A stretch of DNA of 64,000 bases from Spirochaetota bacterium (GCA_029547205.1 JAKPPT010000115.1:81669-145668), one strand, 5' to 3'. Positions 37,601 through 46,161 are shown, counted from the first letter of the stretch. The notes: generated by a model not told the origin, from the sequence alone. Made by a program: numbers and translations.

Positions 37601-38034
37601 ATTACAAGTGCTGTCTGAACAAGTGGGTTATAAAACAGATGGGCAGCCTGTTCTGCTTCGGATTTTGAAAGCTTTCCACAAATAATATACTGTCGTGCAG
37701 TGCTCACATAACCTGCATCAATCCCTGCCAGCTTTAATGATTGCTGTACAGTAATTGCAAGCGTATCTGTAACACCGGGTTTCCATGCTATTTCGATGAG
37801 CCAGTCCCAGGGATATGGCCACGTCCATGCACCTGCACACAGTGTATCGTAATACATATCCTGAACGACAGGGTCCATAAATAAAAAACGAGCCGTTTCA
37901 GCTTGAATTGGCTCGTCTGCTATAATGACATCGACAGTTCGGACATGCGCACTGATGCCTAGCCGCTGTTCCAGTTTCTTAGCTGCCGCTGTACTCTCAA
38001 ATGCTTCTTTTTTATACGCTATTTCTATACGCAT
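34693..38034 (-). CDS. purL: Phosphoribosylformylglycinamidine synthase with low-complexity insert
   Basis: This 1113-residue enzyme starts at ATG 38034. It has an N-terminal PurS-like part (about 1-200), the linker and first AIRS-like domain (TWSEHCKHK, ETHNSPSALDPYGGA, DNGAGGLSSSLGEMAEGSGG, SESQERMSLAV), and a second AIRS-like half (YGDTDTRIMARMAVDEAYRA, SGKDSMKND, SDGGLAVALAESCIGG). Only the glutaminase is missing; that is PurQ. Near residues 620-702 (35925-36170) it has an unusual Ser/Asp/Pro/Leu-rich insert containing a 15-residue repeat (SLANQPLTGVPLVKQ). The insert sits in the loop before the second half and should not disturb the active site. Confidence 0.92.
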   Translation of the reverse strand: MRIEIAYKKEAFESTAAAKKLEQRLGISAHVRTVDVIIADEPIQAETARFLFMDPVVQDMYYDTLCAGAWTWPYPWDWLIEIAWKPGVTDTLAITVQQSLKLAGIDAGYVSTARQYIICGKLSKSEAEQAAHLFYNPLVQTALVISKHEWDNGVRPPDRYPRPAVHDRAEPELIPIAGMNDAELEALSRERLLALTLPEMQAIRNHYANAATIAARKARGLPQDATDVEIEMIAQTWSEHCKHKIFNAVIHYSDENGNKTIHSLFKTYIRAVTEELRHRVSFLRSVFTDNAGVVQFYPGSLVCIKAETHNSPSALDPYGGAITGIVGVNRDILGTGLGAKPIFNTNVLCFGYPDTPQEEMPDGFMHPRDIMEGVHKGIVDGGNQSGIPTVAGAFLFDESYRGKPLVFCGTGGILPETINGRPSWEKAVQPGMLAVMLGGRIGKDGIHGATFSSLALDETSPVSAVQIGDPIIQKRMTDFLLEARDRGLYEAITDNGAGGLSSSLGEMAEGSGGVRINLSACPLKYQGLSPWEILVSESQERMSLAVLPEKIEEFMELARRRDVEATVVGEFTNSGYIEIEAHEKLVGLLPLEFLHRGLPVMELPARWTAPHRPEPILAAVRVHEQNRNPEKQEKQGTDLPSENSTQKDSPSTDSPVVSWTSSDTRKADPSLANQPLTGVPLVKQSLADQLLTGVPSAGLSTCASSGWQVVHITASGEKRRLGTCEEIILALLAEPNVASKEPLIRQYDHEVQARTVEKPFTGIERDAPSDGGVVKLTHRSYSGITITHGICPRYGDTDTRIMARMAVDEAYRAHIALGGTPGQAALLDNFCWPDPVESAATPDGAYKAAQLVRACEGLKEACLAYGLPLVSGKDSMKNDARSGGKVISVRPTLLITLVGAVEDVRKVPSTDFLRSGDYIYLIGETNGELGGTIFERVCGFSCGTAPDIDFSKTDRLYRALHRAIQGRIVQSCHDLSDGGLAVALAESCIGGRLGCTIKLDALTDELQPRFDEAQSIVRALFSETGGRFIVSVRREDRERFEQTMSGIACYHLGTVEQSKYMVIKYQSDVLAHIPLEQLVQSFKKTFMNSKETQASDTANYLIVHNTDGKEQNV

Positions 38035-38039
38035 ACGGC

Positions 38040-38069
38040 AGTATAGCAAAAACTGAGCTTTTGGGACAA
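38040..38069 (-). promoter_or_regulatory. purL promoter placed next to the start codon
   Basis: Minus strand TTGTCC (38069-38064) and TATACT (38045-38040) are 18 bases apart. Only 5 bases lie between the -10 and ATG 38034, so the RNA should begin at or near the A of the ATG. No ribosome site can fit. Confidence 0.5.
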
Positions 38070-38263
38070 TACATCGCATTGACTTATAATTAATCTCGTC
38101 GAAAAAATGTGGCTGCCTCATAACAAAATCTCGCCCAAAGGGTACACTACGCAATGGGGATAAAAACATTGAACAGCGAAGGGAGATGGTCCCCCCATGG
38201 CGCTACTTGAAGTCAACGAAATCAGGTAGCATTACTATACATAACACCAGCCACAGGAAGGAC

Positions 38264-38625
38264 CATGTTTACGTTTAATTATTATGAACTCTATCGTAAC
38301 AGTAAAGACCCTGTACAGTATGATGAAACCCTATTGGTATTATAAGATTCAGGACATCTGTACTCAGGCTCAAACTCGTCACAAACGCATTACTGCCACT
38401 TGGATACAGAAAACCTACACCATTCCCTATTCGACTCGCACCATTTGTAAAGTGATGCACCAGGTCGGTGGTATGCCCCAGAAACGAAAAAAGTATCAAC
38501 GTAGTCAGGATCTGAGGGAGATAAAGCGACAGCTTAAAGCCTTCCAGAACGTACAGGTATATATTACAAGCAATCGCTCCAGCTATAGACAGTTGTGTCC
38601 TATGTTTGAAACCTGTCGTTATTGA
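38264..38625 (+). pseudogene. Broken transposase-like gene inside the IS-like element
   Basis: One frame begins MFTFNYYELYRNSKDPVQYD and soon hits a stop; a second frame carries on with ITATWIQKTYTIPYSTRTIC and MHQVGGMPQKRKKYQR. These look like the helix-turn-helix front half of an IS630- or integrase-type transposase after a frameshift. The catalytic half is absent. The assignment to a family is weak. Confidence 0.45.
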
Positions 38626-38679
38626 CAACCTCTATGGGATGTATAAAGATGTCTTGAGAACTTTGGCTGCTTGATCCTT

Positions 38680-38692
38680 GGGGGGGGGGGGG
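38680..38692 (+). repeat. Poly-G tract of 13
   Basis: Thirteen G residues lie 37 bases before the -35 of the hsdR promoter. Such tracts are prone to slipped-strand length change, and in Treponema pallidum similar tracts vary transcription of tpr genes. Confidence 0.9.
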
Positions 38693-38729
38693 AACCATCT
38701 CCCTTTGCTGATCAAAACATTTTATTTTT

Positions 38730-38760
38730 TTGACATATTTTTATCATATTGGTATGATAA
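38730..38760 (+). promoter_or_regulatory. hsdR operon promoter with overlapping operator palindrome
   Basis: TTGACA (38730-38735) and TATGAT (38753-38758) are 17 bases apart: a near-consensus promoter. A perfect palindrome, TTATCATATTGGTATGATAA (38741-38760), covers the spacer and -10. A repressor bound there would shut off the restriction operon. The leader to ATG 38891 is about 125 bases and holds no gene I can see. Confidence 0.65.
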
Positions 38761-38890
38761 CAAAGTTTTAAGTTAATACGGAATTTCGGATAAAAGAAGA
38801 TGAGCAAAATGTCGCAAGGCTTTATTTTGCTCATCGCGGTGGCGGGCGAAGAAAGAGAAAATTAATAATGATATTTAAGAAGGCTTGAAT

Positions 38891-41419
38891 ATGGCAGAGA
38901 AAGAAGCAAAGGCACGAATAAAAATAAACAAACTCCTCGAAGAGGCTGGCTGGCGTTTCTTTGATAGTGAAGCTGGCAAGGCAAATATCCTGCTTGAGAA
39001 TAATGTCAAGCTCACTAATGAAAAACTAAAAGAGTTTGGAGAAGATTTTGAAAAAACTCAAAATGGATTTATTGATTTCTTGCTTCTCGATGCTCAAGGG
39101 TTTCCGTTTATCGTTTTAGAGGCAAAAGCAGAGGATAAAAATCCGCTATTTGGCAAGGAACAAGCCCGCCGCTATGCCGAGTCACAAAATTGCCGCTTTG
39201 TCATTCTATCAAATGGAAATATTCACTACTTCTGGGACCTTAAAAGAGGCAATCCTCACATCCTAAGCCGTTTCCCATCGCCTGATACAGTTAAAGGCTA
39301 TGCTGATTTCAAACCCGATAAAAACAGACTGGTAGCTGAAACCGTAGAAGATGACTATATTGTTTTGACTCAAAAACCAGATTACAAAACAGATCCTTCA
39401 TATATAAACGTAGAAAGTCGGAAGAGCTACATTGAAACTAACAAATTACGATTTTTACGAAAATATCAACTCAATGCAATCAAAGCAATTCAGAATGCTG
39501 TTAAAGAAGGAAAAGACCGTTTTCTTTTTGAAATGGCTACAGGTACAGGAAAAACGCTTGTATCTGCTGCGGTTATCAAATTATTCCTGCGAACCGGAAA
39601 TGCCCGAAGGGTTTTGTTTCTGGTAGATCGGCTTGAACTTGAAGGTCAGGCATACAACGCTTTTGTTGCGTATCTTAAAAATGATTATAAAGCGGTTATT
39701 TACAAAGAAAACCGTGATAATTGGCGTAAAGCAGAAATTGTTGTTTCAACGGTTCAGACTTTTTTAGCAAAGAACCGATATAAACGATTGTTTTCGCCAG
39801 ATGATTTTGACCTTGTGATTTCCGATGAAGCTCATCGCAGTATCGGAGGGAATAGCAGAGCGGTTTTTGAATACTTCATCGGCTACAAGCTTGGATTAAC
39901 CGCCACACCCAAAGATTACTTAAAACATATCGATACCGCCGAACTTGGTGAGAACGACCCGCGTCAGCTCGAACGCCGTTTATTACTCGATACATATAAA
40001 ACATTCGGTTGCGAAAACGGCGAGCCTACCTTCCGCTATTCACTTGTGGATGGTGTTAAAGATGGATTTCTTGTAAATCCTGTTGTGGTTGATGCAAGAA
40101 CCGAAATTACAACCCAACTTCTTTCAGACCAAGGCTACACGATAACCACGCAAAATGATGATGGAGAAGAGATCGAAGAAACATATTTCCAGAGAGATTT
40201 TGAGAGAAAGTTTTTTTCTGAAAATACAAACAAAGCTTTTTGTAAAGCATTTCTCGATAATGCCTATAGAGACCCGATAAGCGGTGAGATTGGAAAAACA
40301 ATTGTTTTCTGCGTTTCGCAAAACCACGCAGCGAAAATAACCCAGATTCTCAATGAAATGGCTCATAAAATGTTTCCGGATAAATATAATTCTGATTTTG
40401 CCATCCAGGTAACTTCAAGTATTAAGGATTCACAGCAGTTTACCATAAAATTTACAATCAACAGTCTTTCTGGAACAGGAAATTTTAACCCGTTCTATAA
40501 AACCAGCAAAACTCGCGTGTGTGTAACTGTTGGAATGATGACTACAGGATACGACTGCCCCGATATACTCAACCTTTGCCTGATGCGACCAATATTCTCG
40601 CCAACTGATTTTATTCAGATAAAAGGCAGAGGAACGAGAAAACACAACTTTGCCAATGAAATTATTGATCCGCAGCTGAAAGCACAGATTGGCGAAAAAC
40701 AAAAAGAGAATTTTAAAATGTTCGATTTCTTTGCAAATTGTGAATATTTTGAAGAAAAATTTAACTATGATGAAGTATTGAAACTTCCAAGGTTCGGCTC
40801 AGGTGAGTCAAGTCCATCCGAGGTTCGGGAGCCGTTCGAAATTGACGGATATACTAGTACACGCCCAGACCAGATAACAAGGATCGAACATTCTGTAGTT
40901 GGACCTGACGGAATGAAGATCGACAGAATGTATTTCGAGAAATTTGAAAAGAAAATTCTTGAACATCCTGTACTAAAAGAACAGGCTGAAGCAGGTAAAT
41001 GGGATGAACTTTTGGATTATGTTGAGAAGAATATACTTAACAAGCCCGAAGAGTATTTTACCCTTGAGAAACTTCGTTCATCCATCCAGATAGACCGCCG
41101 TGTTTCCATGCGCGAAATTATTGAAAAAATATTTGGCATTATACCCTATTTTAAAACAAAGAATGAGCTTTTGGACGAGGAGTTTGATAAGTTTGACAGC
41201 AGGTATTTGCCAAAAGAAGAATATTTTAACTACGCCAAAACTGTTTTCAAGGCATACATTCTTGATGCAGAATTCAGAACCATCATTGACAACAAGAATT
41301 TTGCATTACTCAATGTTTCGCCCTATGGTGAAGCATTTAAGAAGTTACCACCTGATTTACGTAACGCAATACCTGAATACATCAAAGATTTTGTACCGCT
41401 TAACAAGTTTGTGGCATAA
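38891..41419 (+). CDS. hsdR: Type I restriction enzyme, restriction/translocase subunit
   Basis: This 842-residue protein starts at ATG 38891 (AAGG upstream). The N-terminal nuclease domain shows the PD-ExK pattern in FIDFLLLDAQGFPFIVLEAK (about 60-82). Then come SF2 helicase motifs: Walker A ATGTGKT at 216-222, DEAH at 312-315, GLTATP near 335 and motif VI in QIKGRGTRKH near 575. The C-terminal part is helical and should dock with the methylase. The size is at the low end, as in EcoEI-type (HsdR-E) enzymes. It cuts unmethylated DNA after translocation. It heads the hsdR-GxxExxY-hsdMS operon and must act with the fused methylase-specificity protein downstream. Confidence 0.93.
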   Translation: MAEKEAKARIKINKLLEEAGWRFFDSEAGKANILLENNVKLTNEKLKEFGEDFEKTQNGFIDFLLLDAQGFPFIVLEAKAEDKNPLFGKEQARRYAESQNCRFVILSNGNIHYFWDLKRGNPHILSRFPSPDTVKGYADFKPDKNRLVAETVEDDYIVLTQKPDYKTDPSYINVESRKSYIETNKLRFLRKYQLNAIKAIQNAVKEGKDRFLFEMATGTGKTLVSAAVIKLFLRTGNARRVLFLVDRLELEGQAYNAFVAYLKNDYKAVIYKENRDNWRKAEIVVSTVQTFLAKNRYKRLFSPDDFDLVISDEAHRSIGGNSRAVFEYFIGYKLGLTATPKDYLKHIDTAELGENDPRQLERRLLLDTYKTFGCENGEPTFRYSLVDGVKDGFLVNPVVVDARTEITTQLLSDQGYTITTQNDDGEEIEETYFQRDFERKFFSENTNKAFCKAFLDNAYRDPISGEIGKTIVFCVSQNHAAKITQILNEMAHKMFPDKYNSDFAIQVTSSIKDSQQFTIKFTINSLSGTGNFNPFYKTSKTRVCVTVGMMTTGYDCPDILNLCLMRPIFSPTDFIQIKGRGTRKHNFANEIIDPQLKAQIGEKQKENFKMFDFFANCEYFEEKFNYDEVLKLPRFGSGESSPSEVREPFEIDGYTSTRPDQITRIEHSVVGPDGMKIDRMYFEKFEKKILEHPVLKEQAEAGKWDELLDYVEKNILNKPEEYFTLEKLRSSIQIDRRVSMREIIEKIFGIIPYFKTKNELLDEEFDKFDSRYLPKEEYFNYAKTVFKAYILDAEFRTIIDNKNFALLNVSPYGEAFKKLPPDLRNAIPEYIKDFVPLNKFVA

Positions 41420-41449
41420 ATATAACATGATAAACAGGATGTTTATGAT

Positions 41450-41866
41450 ATGAAATATGAAAGTATTACAGAACAGATTTTAGGGTGTGCTTTTGAGGTA
41501 ATTAACGAGCTTGGATCAGGATTTCTTGAGTCTGTTTATGAAAAAGCCATGGTAATTGTGTTAAAAGAAAAAGGATTATCTGTTGTTAACCAATTTCCCA
41601 TAAATGTTTATTTTAGAAACAAGGTTATTGGAGAATTTTACGCAGACCTATTGGTAGAAAATAAAGTAATTGTTGAACTGAAAGCTGTAAAAACCATTTT
41701 ACCTGAGCATAAAGCTCAGGTAATTAATTATTTAAAAGGTACCGGTATTGAAGTTGGATTATTAATAAACTTTGGCAATCAAAAGCTGGAATATAACCGT
41801 CTTTATTTGCCTAATAGTACAGATCCTAATCATCCTGATAATCTTGTTAATAGTGGAGGAAATTAA
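41450..41866 (+). CDS. GxxExxY family PD-(D/E)xK nuclease-like protein
   Basis: This 138-residue protein has the family signature GSGFLESVYEKA near residues 22-33, then a nuclease-like core ADLLVENKVIVELKAVK (about 65-82), in which the Asp and ExK fit a PD-(D/E)xK metal site. Family members are scattered in bacteria, and their role is not well established. Here it sits between hsdR and the hsdM-hsdS fusion: 30 bases after hsdR and 2 bases before the methylase start, all on one strand. This makes it a probable part of the R-M operon. AGGA precedes its ATG. Confidence 0.88.
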   Translation: MKYESITEQILGCAFEVINELGSGFLESVYEKAMVIVLKEKGLSVVNQFPINVYFRNKVIGEFYADLLVENKVIVELKAVKTILPEHKAQVINYLKGTGIEVGLLINFGNQKLEYNRLYLPNSTDPNHPDNLVNSGGN

Positions 41867-41868
41867 TA

Positions 41869-44403
41869 ATGTTAGACAGCGAAACTAAACGACGAATTGA
41901 TACTGCGCGTGATATACTCGTAGGCAAAGTGCCCGACCCAAAAAGTCAGGTGGAGCAGATTACCATTGCTCTTGTGTATAAGTTCATGGATGACATGGAT
42001 AAGGAAGCGGTTGCTCTTGGAGGAAAACCAAGCTTTTTTACCGGCGATTATGAACGCTACGCATGGAGCAACATATTTGACCCCCGCCTTGGTGGTCATG
42101 AAATGCTCAATTTATATGCTGAAGCCATTACCCGGATGAGCCAGAACCCGAATCTTCCTCAACTCTTCCGTGATATTTTCAAGAATGCCTATCTACCATA
42201 CCGTGACCCGGAAACCTTGAAACTTTTCCTTAAAACCATCAATGATTTTACCTACGACCATTCTGAACGATTGGGCGATGCCTTTGAGTATCTTCTTTCG
42301 GTTTTGGGAAGTCAGGGTGATGCGGGGCAGTTTAGAACCCCCCGGCATATCATTGATTTTATGGTGCAGGTTGTAGACCCCCAAAAGCATGAAACAGTTT
42401 TAGATCCTGCCTGCGGTACCGCTGGTTTTCTGATTTCTGCTTACAAACATATTTTAAGAGAAAATACATCACCCCAATATCGCAATCAGAACGGTACCAA
42501 TAGAGGCGACTTACTCAATCCTGAAGAACGTAAAAAACTATTAACCAATTTCAAAGGTTACGATATATCACCGGATATGGTGCGGCTTTCGCTTGTCAAT
42601 ATGTATCTGCATGGATTTGTTCAGCCGCAGATTGTGGAATACGATACCCTGACCAGTGAGGACCGCTGGAATGAATACGCTGATGTTATTCTTGCCAATC
42701 CCCCTTTTATGACACCGAAAGGCGGTATCAAACCTCATAAACGCTTTAGCGTACAGAGCAACCGAAGCGAAGTGCTGTTTGTTGATTATATTGCCGAGCA
42801 CCTTACCCCTACTGGCAGGGCTGCGGTAATTGTACCCGAAGGCATTATCTTCCAGAGTGCAAATGCGTATAAGCAACTGCGTAAAATGCTGGTCGAAAAC
42901 CATCTTTATGCGGTAGTATCGCTTCCTGCAGGTGTGTTTAATCCCTATTCCGGGGTGAAGACCTCTATACTGCTTATGGACAGGCAACTTGCAAAGAAGA
43001 CCGATTCTATTCTATTTGTAAAGATCGAAAACGACGGCTTTGATCTTGGTGCCCAGCGCCGACCAATAGACAAAAACGACCTGCCCGATGCGTTGAATGT
43101 TATTAAGGATTATATTACTGCTGTCAGAAATAATACACCGGAATTATTTATTGCAGAAGAAAAGCCCTGTAATGCTTTGCTGGTAAAAAAAGAAAAGCTG
43201 GCAGAAAATGGGGAATACAACCTGACCGGGGATAGATACAGAATTGTAGAAAAACGAAAACACCAGAAATGGCCGATGGTGAGGTTGATGAAAGTATGTG
43301 AGATTGAAAGTGGTTCTCGCCAAAAAGGAGGTGCGGTAAGTGAAGGTGTCTATAGTATTGGCGGTGAACAGATAGCAGAAGATAGTTCAATCCGTTTTGA
43401 TAAAATGAAATATATCACCAGAGAACATTTCTCAGAAATGAGACGAGGAATTCTCAGAGAGAACGATGTATTAATGGTAAAAGATGGTGCAACCACTGGA
43501 AAAATTGGATTTTGGAAATATTCCTACGAAGCGGCAGTAAATGAGCATGTTTATATTTTTCGTGCTAATGAATATATCGAAAGTTATTTTCTTTTTAGAA
43601 TATTACAGTCGGAAAAGTTTCAAGATTTATTGAAACCGTATAAAAAAGGAATAATCGGTGGTGTGAGTTTGGAGATTCAAAATATCCAAATCCCCCTTCC
43701 GCCGCTTGAGGTCCAGCGCGAGATTGTTGCCGAGATAGAGGGTTACCAGAAGCTGATTGACGGCTGCCGTCAGGTGGTCGATTCGTGGAAACCGCAGATT
43801 GATATTGACCCCAAATGGCCAATGGTGAAGTTGGGGGAGGTGTGTGAATTGATAAGGGGTATAACGTATTCAAAAGAAGATGAAGTTGAAGAAAATGGCT
43901 ATCCTGTTTTAAGGGCAAATAATATCAATTTAGATGGCACCTTGAACTTTGATGAAGTTAAACAAATATCTAAAAAAGTAAATTTAAATGAAAATAAGAA
44001 GTTAAAAAAAGGTGATATTTTTATCTGTTTAGCTAGTGGTAGTAAAGAACATATTGGTAAAGTAGCATTTATTAACAATGATATTGATTATTATTTCGGC
44101 GGTTTTATGGGAGCTATTCGGACTTTAAATAATGAGATTCTAAACTCAAAATTTCTATTTATAAATTTAAAGAATTCCAAGTTTAATGAATATTTAAGAA
44201 TTCAAATTAGTGGTGTTAATATAAATAACTTAAACTCAAAAATTTTATATGAGTTCCAAATCCCCCTCCCCCCACTTGAAGTCCAGCAAAAAATTGTTGC
44301 CAAAATCGAAGCTGAACGAAAAGTCATCGACGGTTGCCGCGAGCTTATCACAACCTACGAAGAGAAAATAAAGCGTGTAATCGATAAAGTCTGGGGAGAG
44401 TAA
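41869..44403 (+). CDS. hsdM-hsdS: Type I restriction-modification methylase fused to specificity subunit
   Basis: This 844-residue protein joins two usual subunits. Residues 1 to about 460 are HsdM: an N-terminal helical domain, the SAM site DPACGTAGFL near 178, and the catalytic NPPF at 277-280 for N6-adenine methylation. From about 465, HsdS has two target-recognition domains (starting KWPMVRL near 465 and KWPMVKL near 650). Each is followed by a conserved spacer helix (IPLPPLEVQREIVAEIE and IPLPPLEVQQKIVAKIE). The fusion is in-frame with no sign of damage. The second TRD is more AT-rich than the rest, consistent with domain exchange. A GGAGG site precedes the ATG. Confidence 0.93.
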   Translation: MLDSETKRRIDTARDILVGKVPDPKSQVEQITIALVYKFMDDMDKEAVALGGKPSFFTGDYERYAWSNIFDPRLGGHEMLNLYAEAITRMSQNPNLPQLFRDIFKNAYLPYRDPETLKLFLKTINDFTYDHSERLGDAFEYLLSVLGSQGDAGQFRTPRHIIDFMVQVVDPQKHETVLDPACGTAGFLISAYKHILRENTSPQYRNQNGTNRGDLLNPEERKKLLTNFKGYDISPDMVRLSLVNMYLHGFVQPQIVEYDTLTSEDRWNEYADVILANPPFMTPKGGIKPHKRFSVQSNRSEVLFVDYIAEHLTPTGRAAVIVPEGIIFQSANAYKQLRKMLVENHLYAVVSLPAGVFNPYSGVKTSILLMDRQLAKKTDSILFVKIENDGFDLGAQRRPIDKNDLPDALNVIKDYITAVRNNTPELFIAEEKPCNALLVKKEKLAENGEYNLTGDRYRIVEKRKHQKWPMVRLMKVCEIESGSRQKGGAVSEGVYSIGGEQIAEDSSIRFDKMKYITREHFSEMRRGILRENDVLMVKDGATTGKIGFWKYSYEAAVNEHVYIFRANEYIESYFLFRILQSEKFQDLLKPYKKGIIGGVSLEIQNIQIPLPPLEVQREIVAEIEGYQKLIDGCRQVVDSWKPQIDIDPKWPMVKLGEVCELIRGITYSKEDEVEENGYPVLRANNINLDGTLNFDEVKQISKKVNLNENKKLKKGDIFICLASGSKEHIGKVAFINNDIDYYFGGFMGAIRTLNNEILNSKFLFINLKNSKFNEYLRIQISGVNINNLNSKILYEFQIPLPPLEVQQKIVAKIEAERKVIDGCRELITTYEEKIKRVIDKVWGE

Positions 44404-44829
44404 AATGGAAGTGACACTCTACCCATCGCACAACAAGCAGCCTCCACGAAAACAGCTCATAGCCGCGGGACATCATACGAAAAACGACTTCTATACATAA
44501 AAATCATAATAAATAGAAGTTTTAACATAAAAAGGTTGAGCATGTCTTTTTTTCTCTTTTTGTTTAGCTTATCTTACTCTAAAAATATCATAATAGGAAT
44601 GAATTAGTATTAAATAAACTGGTTATGAGGCAGACGCCATAAAATTTAACATTTAACATCAAGCATGATAACCATTTTTCACGTGTTCACAGGTCTCTTG
44701 AAAATCGATCTCCAGAAGCAAGTTTTTCAAGTATTGGACCAAAAAATAATGCTTTAGAATAAAATAGTGGAAAAACATCTTCTATGCGTTCAAGAGTAAT
44801 AAGATCAGAAAAATTTAAAGCCTGAATAT
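44404..44829. other. Gene-poor stretch after the R-M operon, with a weak terminator
   Basis: A 31-codon frame (44405-44500) begins next to the hsdMS stop but has no recognisable relative and may be a relic. ACTTCTAT (44487-44494) and ATAGAAGT (44513-44520) followed by TTTT could terminate the operon. On the minus strand the frame from about 44845 to the stop at 44687 reads like the tail of a lost gene (NFSDLITLERIEDVFPLFYS); its family is unknown. No other gene is seen. Confidence 0.5.
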
Positions 44830-44988
44830 ATGGTCGTGAGCTACCAGTCTTTTGGAGAATTCGCCCGATTCCATCCCCATTGGCATGTCCTGGTATTGGA
44901 AGGCGGCTTCACCGACCGCGACCGCTTCGTCTACCTTCCCCTTGGTGTCTGTATAAACCAACAAGTTGCACGATTATGCGGAACCTGA
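44830..44988 (+). pseudogene. IS91-family transposase fragment
   Basis: A 52-residue frame contains SFGEFARFHPHWHVLVLEGG and RFVYLPLGV. HPHWHVLV is the HUH metal-binding motif of IS91-type (Y2) transposases, preceded by the usual QSFGEF block. Both ends are lost and the frame stops after an unrelated tail. It marks a past rolling-circle transposition at this site. Confidence 0.75.
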
Positions 44989-45285
44989 TAGGTCCTCCCT
45001 TAGGGGTGCTGATACAGCATAGCAGTAGAGGTCTGTCCATAGGTCCCGCCATATCCCCTGAAACTCCTATCTTAACGGCCAGAATCCCACGTACTACAGC
45101 CAATCCAGACCGGTGTTGTCCTGAATTCTGGCAGGAGCGATCAGTTTGGCAACAAAAGTGCGGGAACACGAGGAAACCCCGGCTTTTGGCAAAAACAGCC
45201 AGAAGTCTGCAATCACAGTTGCTATTAGCTTCTAACCTCTGGCAGCAATCGCTGAGGCGCATCCGTAAGACAAAGCTCTCTAGTT
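44989..45285. other. Gene-free, GC-richer remnant DNA
   Basis: Composition is richer in G and C than the flanking genes. No frame gives a recognisable protein and no RNA gene is apparent. It links the IS91 fragment to the broken regulator. Confidence 0.4.
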
Positions 45286-46079
45286 CTAACGATCCCCTCC
45301 AATCCCGAGCTTCTTCATCCGGCTCTGGAGGGTGCTGGGTTTTAGACCTAAGCGGGCTGCGGCGCCGTCGGGACCGTAGATTTTGCCGCCGCTGGCCTTG
45401 AGGGCATTCCGTATATGCTCTGCCATGGCTTCGTTGAGGGAGCGGAGTCTTGTATCCTCCGTTCTGGGTGCATCAACCTGGGTGGAATCGGGGTTGGAGA
45501 CGCTTCTGAGGCACGTGATATGTTCCGGCTGGATGAGGCCATCCACCGCAAGGATGCTGGCCCGCTCTATGACGTTTTTAAGTTCCCGCACATTCCCAGG
45601 CCAGGGGTACCGCTGGATCCTGTCCAGGGCTTCAGGGCTGAAGGTAAGAGCCTTCCGGCCTGAGCGTTCCCGAATTCTCCGCAAAAAGTAATCCGCCAGT
45701 ACGAGAACATCCGAGGACCGTCGCCGCAGGGGCGGTAATTCGATGGGAAACACCGCAAGCCGATAGTACAGGTCTTCCCGGAACGTACCGGTTTCCACCG
45801 CCTGCTGCAAATTCACGTGGGTAGCCGCGATGATGCGGACATCAACCTGGACCGGCTTTTCGCCCCCACCCGTTCAAAAACCCCTTCCTGCAGGGCCCGC
45901 AGCAGCTTGGGCTGAAGCTCCAAAGGCAGGTCGCCGATTTCATCGAGGAAGAGTGTCCCCTGATGGGCGAGCTCAAATCGGCCCCGTTTTTTAAAAATCA
46001 CCGCCGCCAGGTCGGGCCGATCCTCCAGTGGTACCGACACGTTTGATTTTAAGAGAATGGTGGGAATATATTGCATCAC
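45286..46079 (-). pseudogene. Broken sigma-54 activator (AAA+ and Fis-type HTH)
   Basis: The first frame (46079-45813) has [20 protein letters not shown] and FERVG; the second frame (45875-45286) continues [55 protein letters not shown] and a Fis-like end (AAARLGLKPSTLQSRMKKLG). A single lost G in a G run (around 45870-45880 in the plus strand) explains the break. The Walker A and GAFTGA loop and any sensor domain are also missing, so it cannot be active. GC-rich codons differ from neighbours, suggesting transfer. Confidence 0.85.
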
Positions 46080-46119
46080 AGAGAACTGTCCCCATTAAAT
46101 AGTGTAGAATACGCTTATC

Positions 46120-46139
46120 ACGGGCTTCGTGACACAAGC
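46120..46139. repeat. Dispersed repeat, single inverted copy E
   Basis: GGGCTTCGTGACACAAGC is a shortened inverse copy of the family core, placed upstream of the MFS gene promoter. Confidence 0.5.
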
Positions 46140-46161
46140 TAATACAAAACCATACATACCA

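Larger units (their letters stand above)
38179..38705. mobile_element. Degraded IS-like element with terminal inverted repeats
   Basis: AAGGGAGATGGTCCCCCC at 38179-38196 is matched by its inverse at about 38687-38705 (GGAACCATCTCCCTTT after a G run), giving a 527-bp unit. It holds the remains of a transposase reading frame. No clear target duplication is visible. The right end carries a 13-G homopolymer (38680-38692). Confidence 0.6.

Noticed and set aside
38035..38178. Purine riboswitch before purL, or one before the nucleoside ABC operon
   Set aside because: The purL promoter abuts its ATG, so there is no leader. The ABC leader is under 100 bases and shows no conserved purine-riboswitch core.
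38284..38625. Intact 113-codon gene
   Set aside because: It lies within terminal repeats of an IS-like unit, begins mid-family and needs a frameshift to join its first part; treated as a pseudogene.
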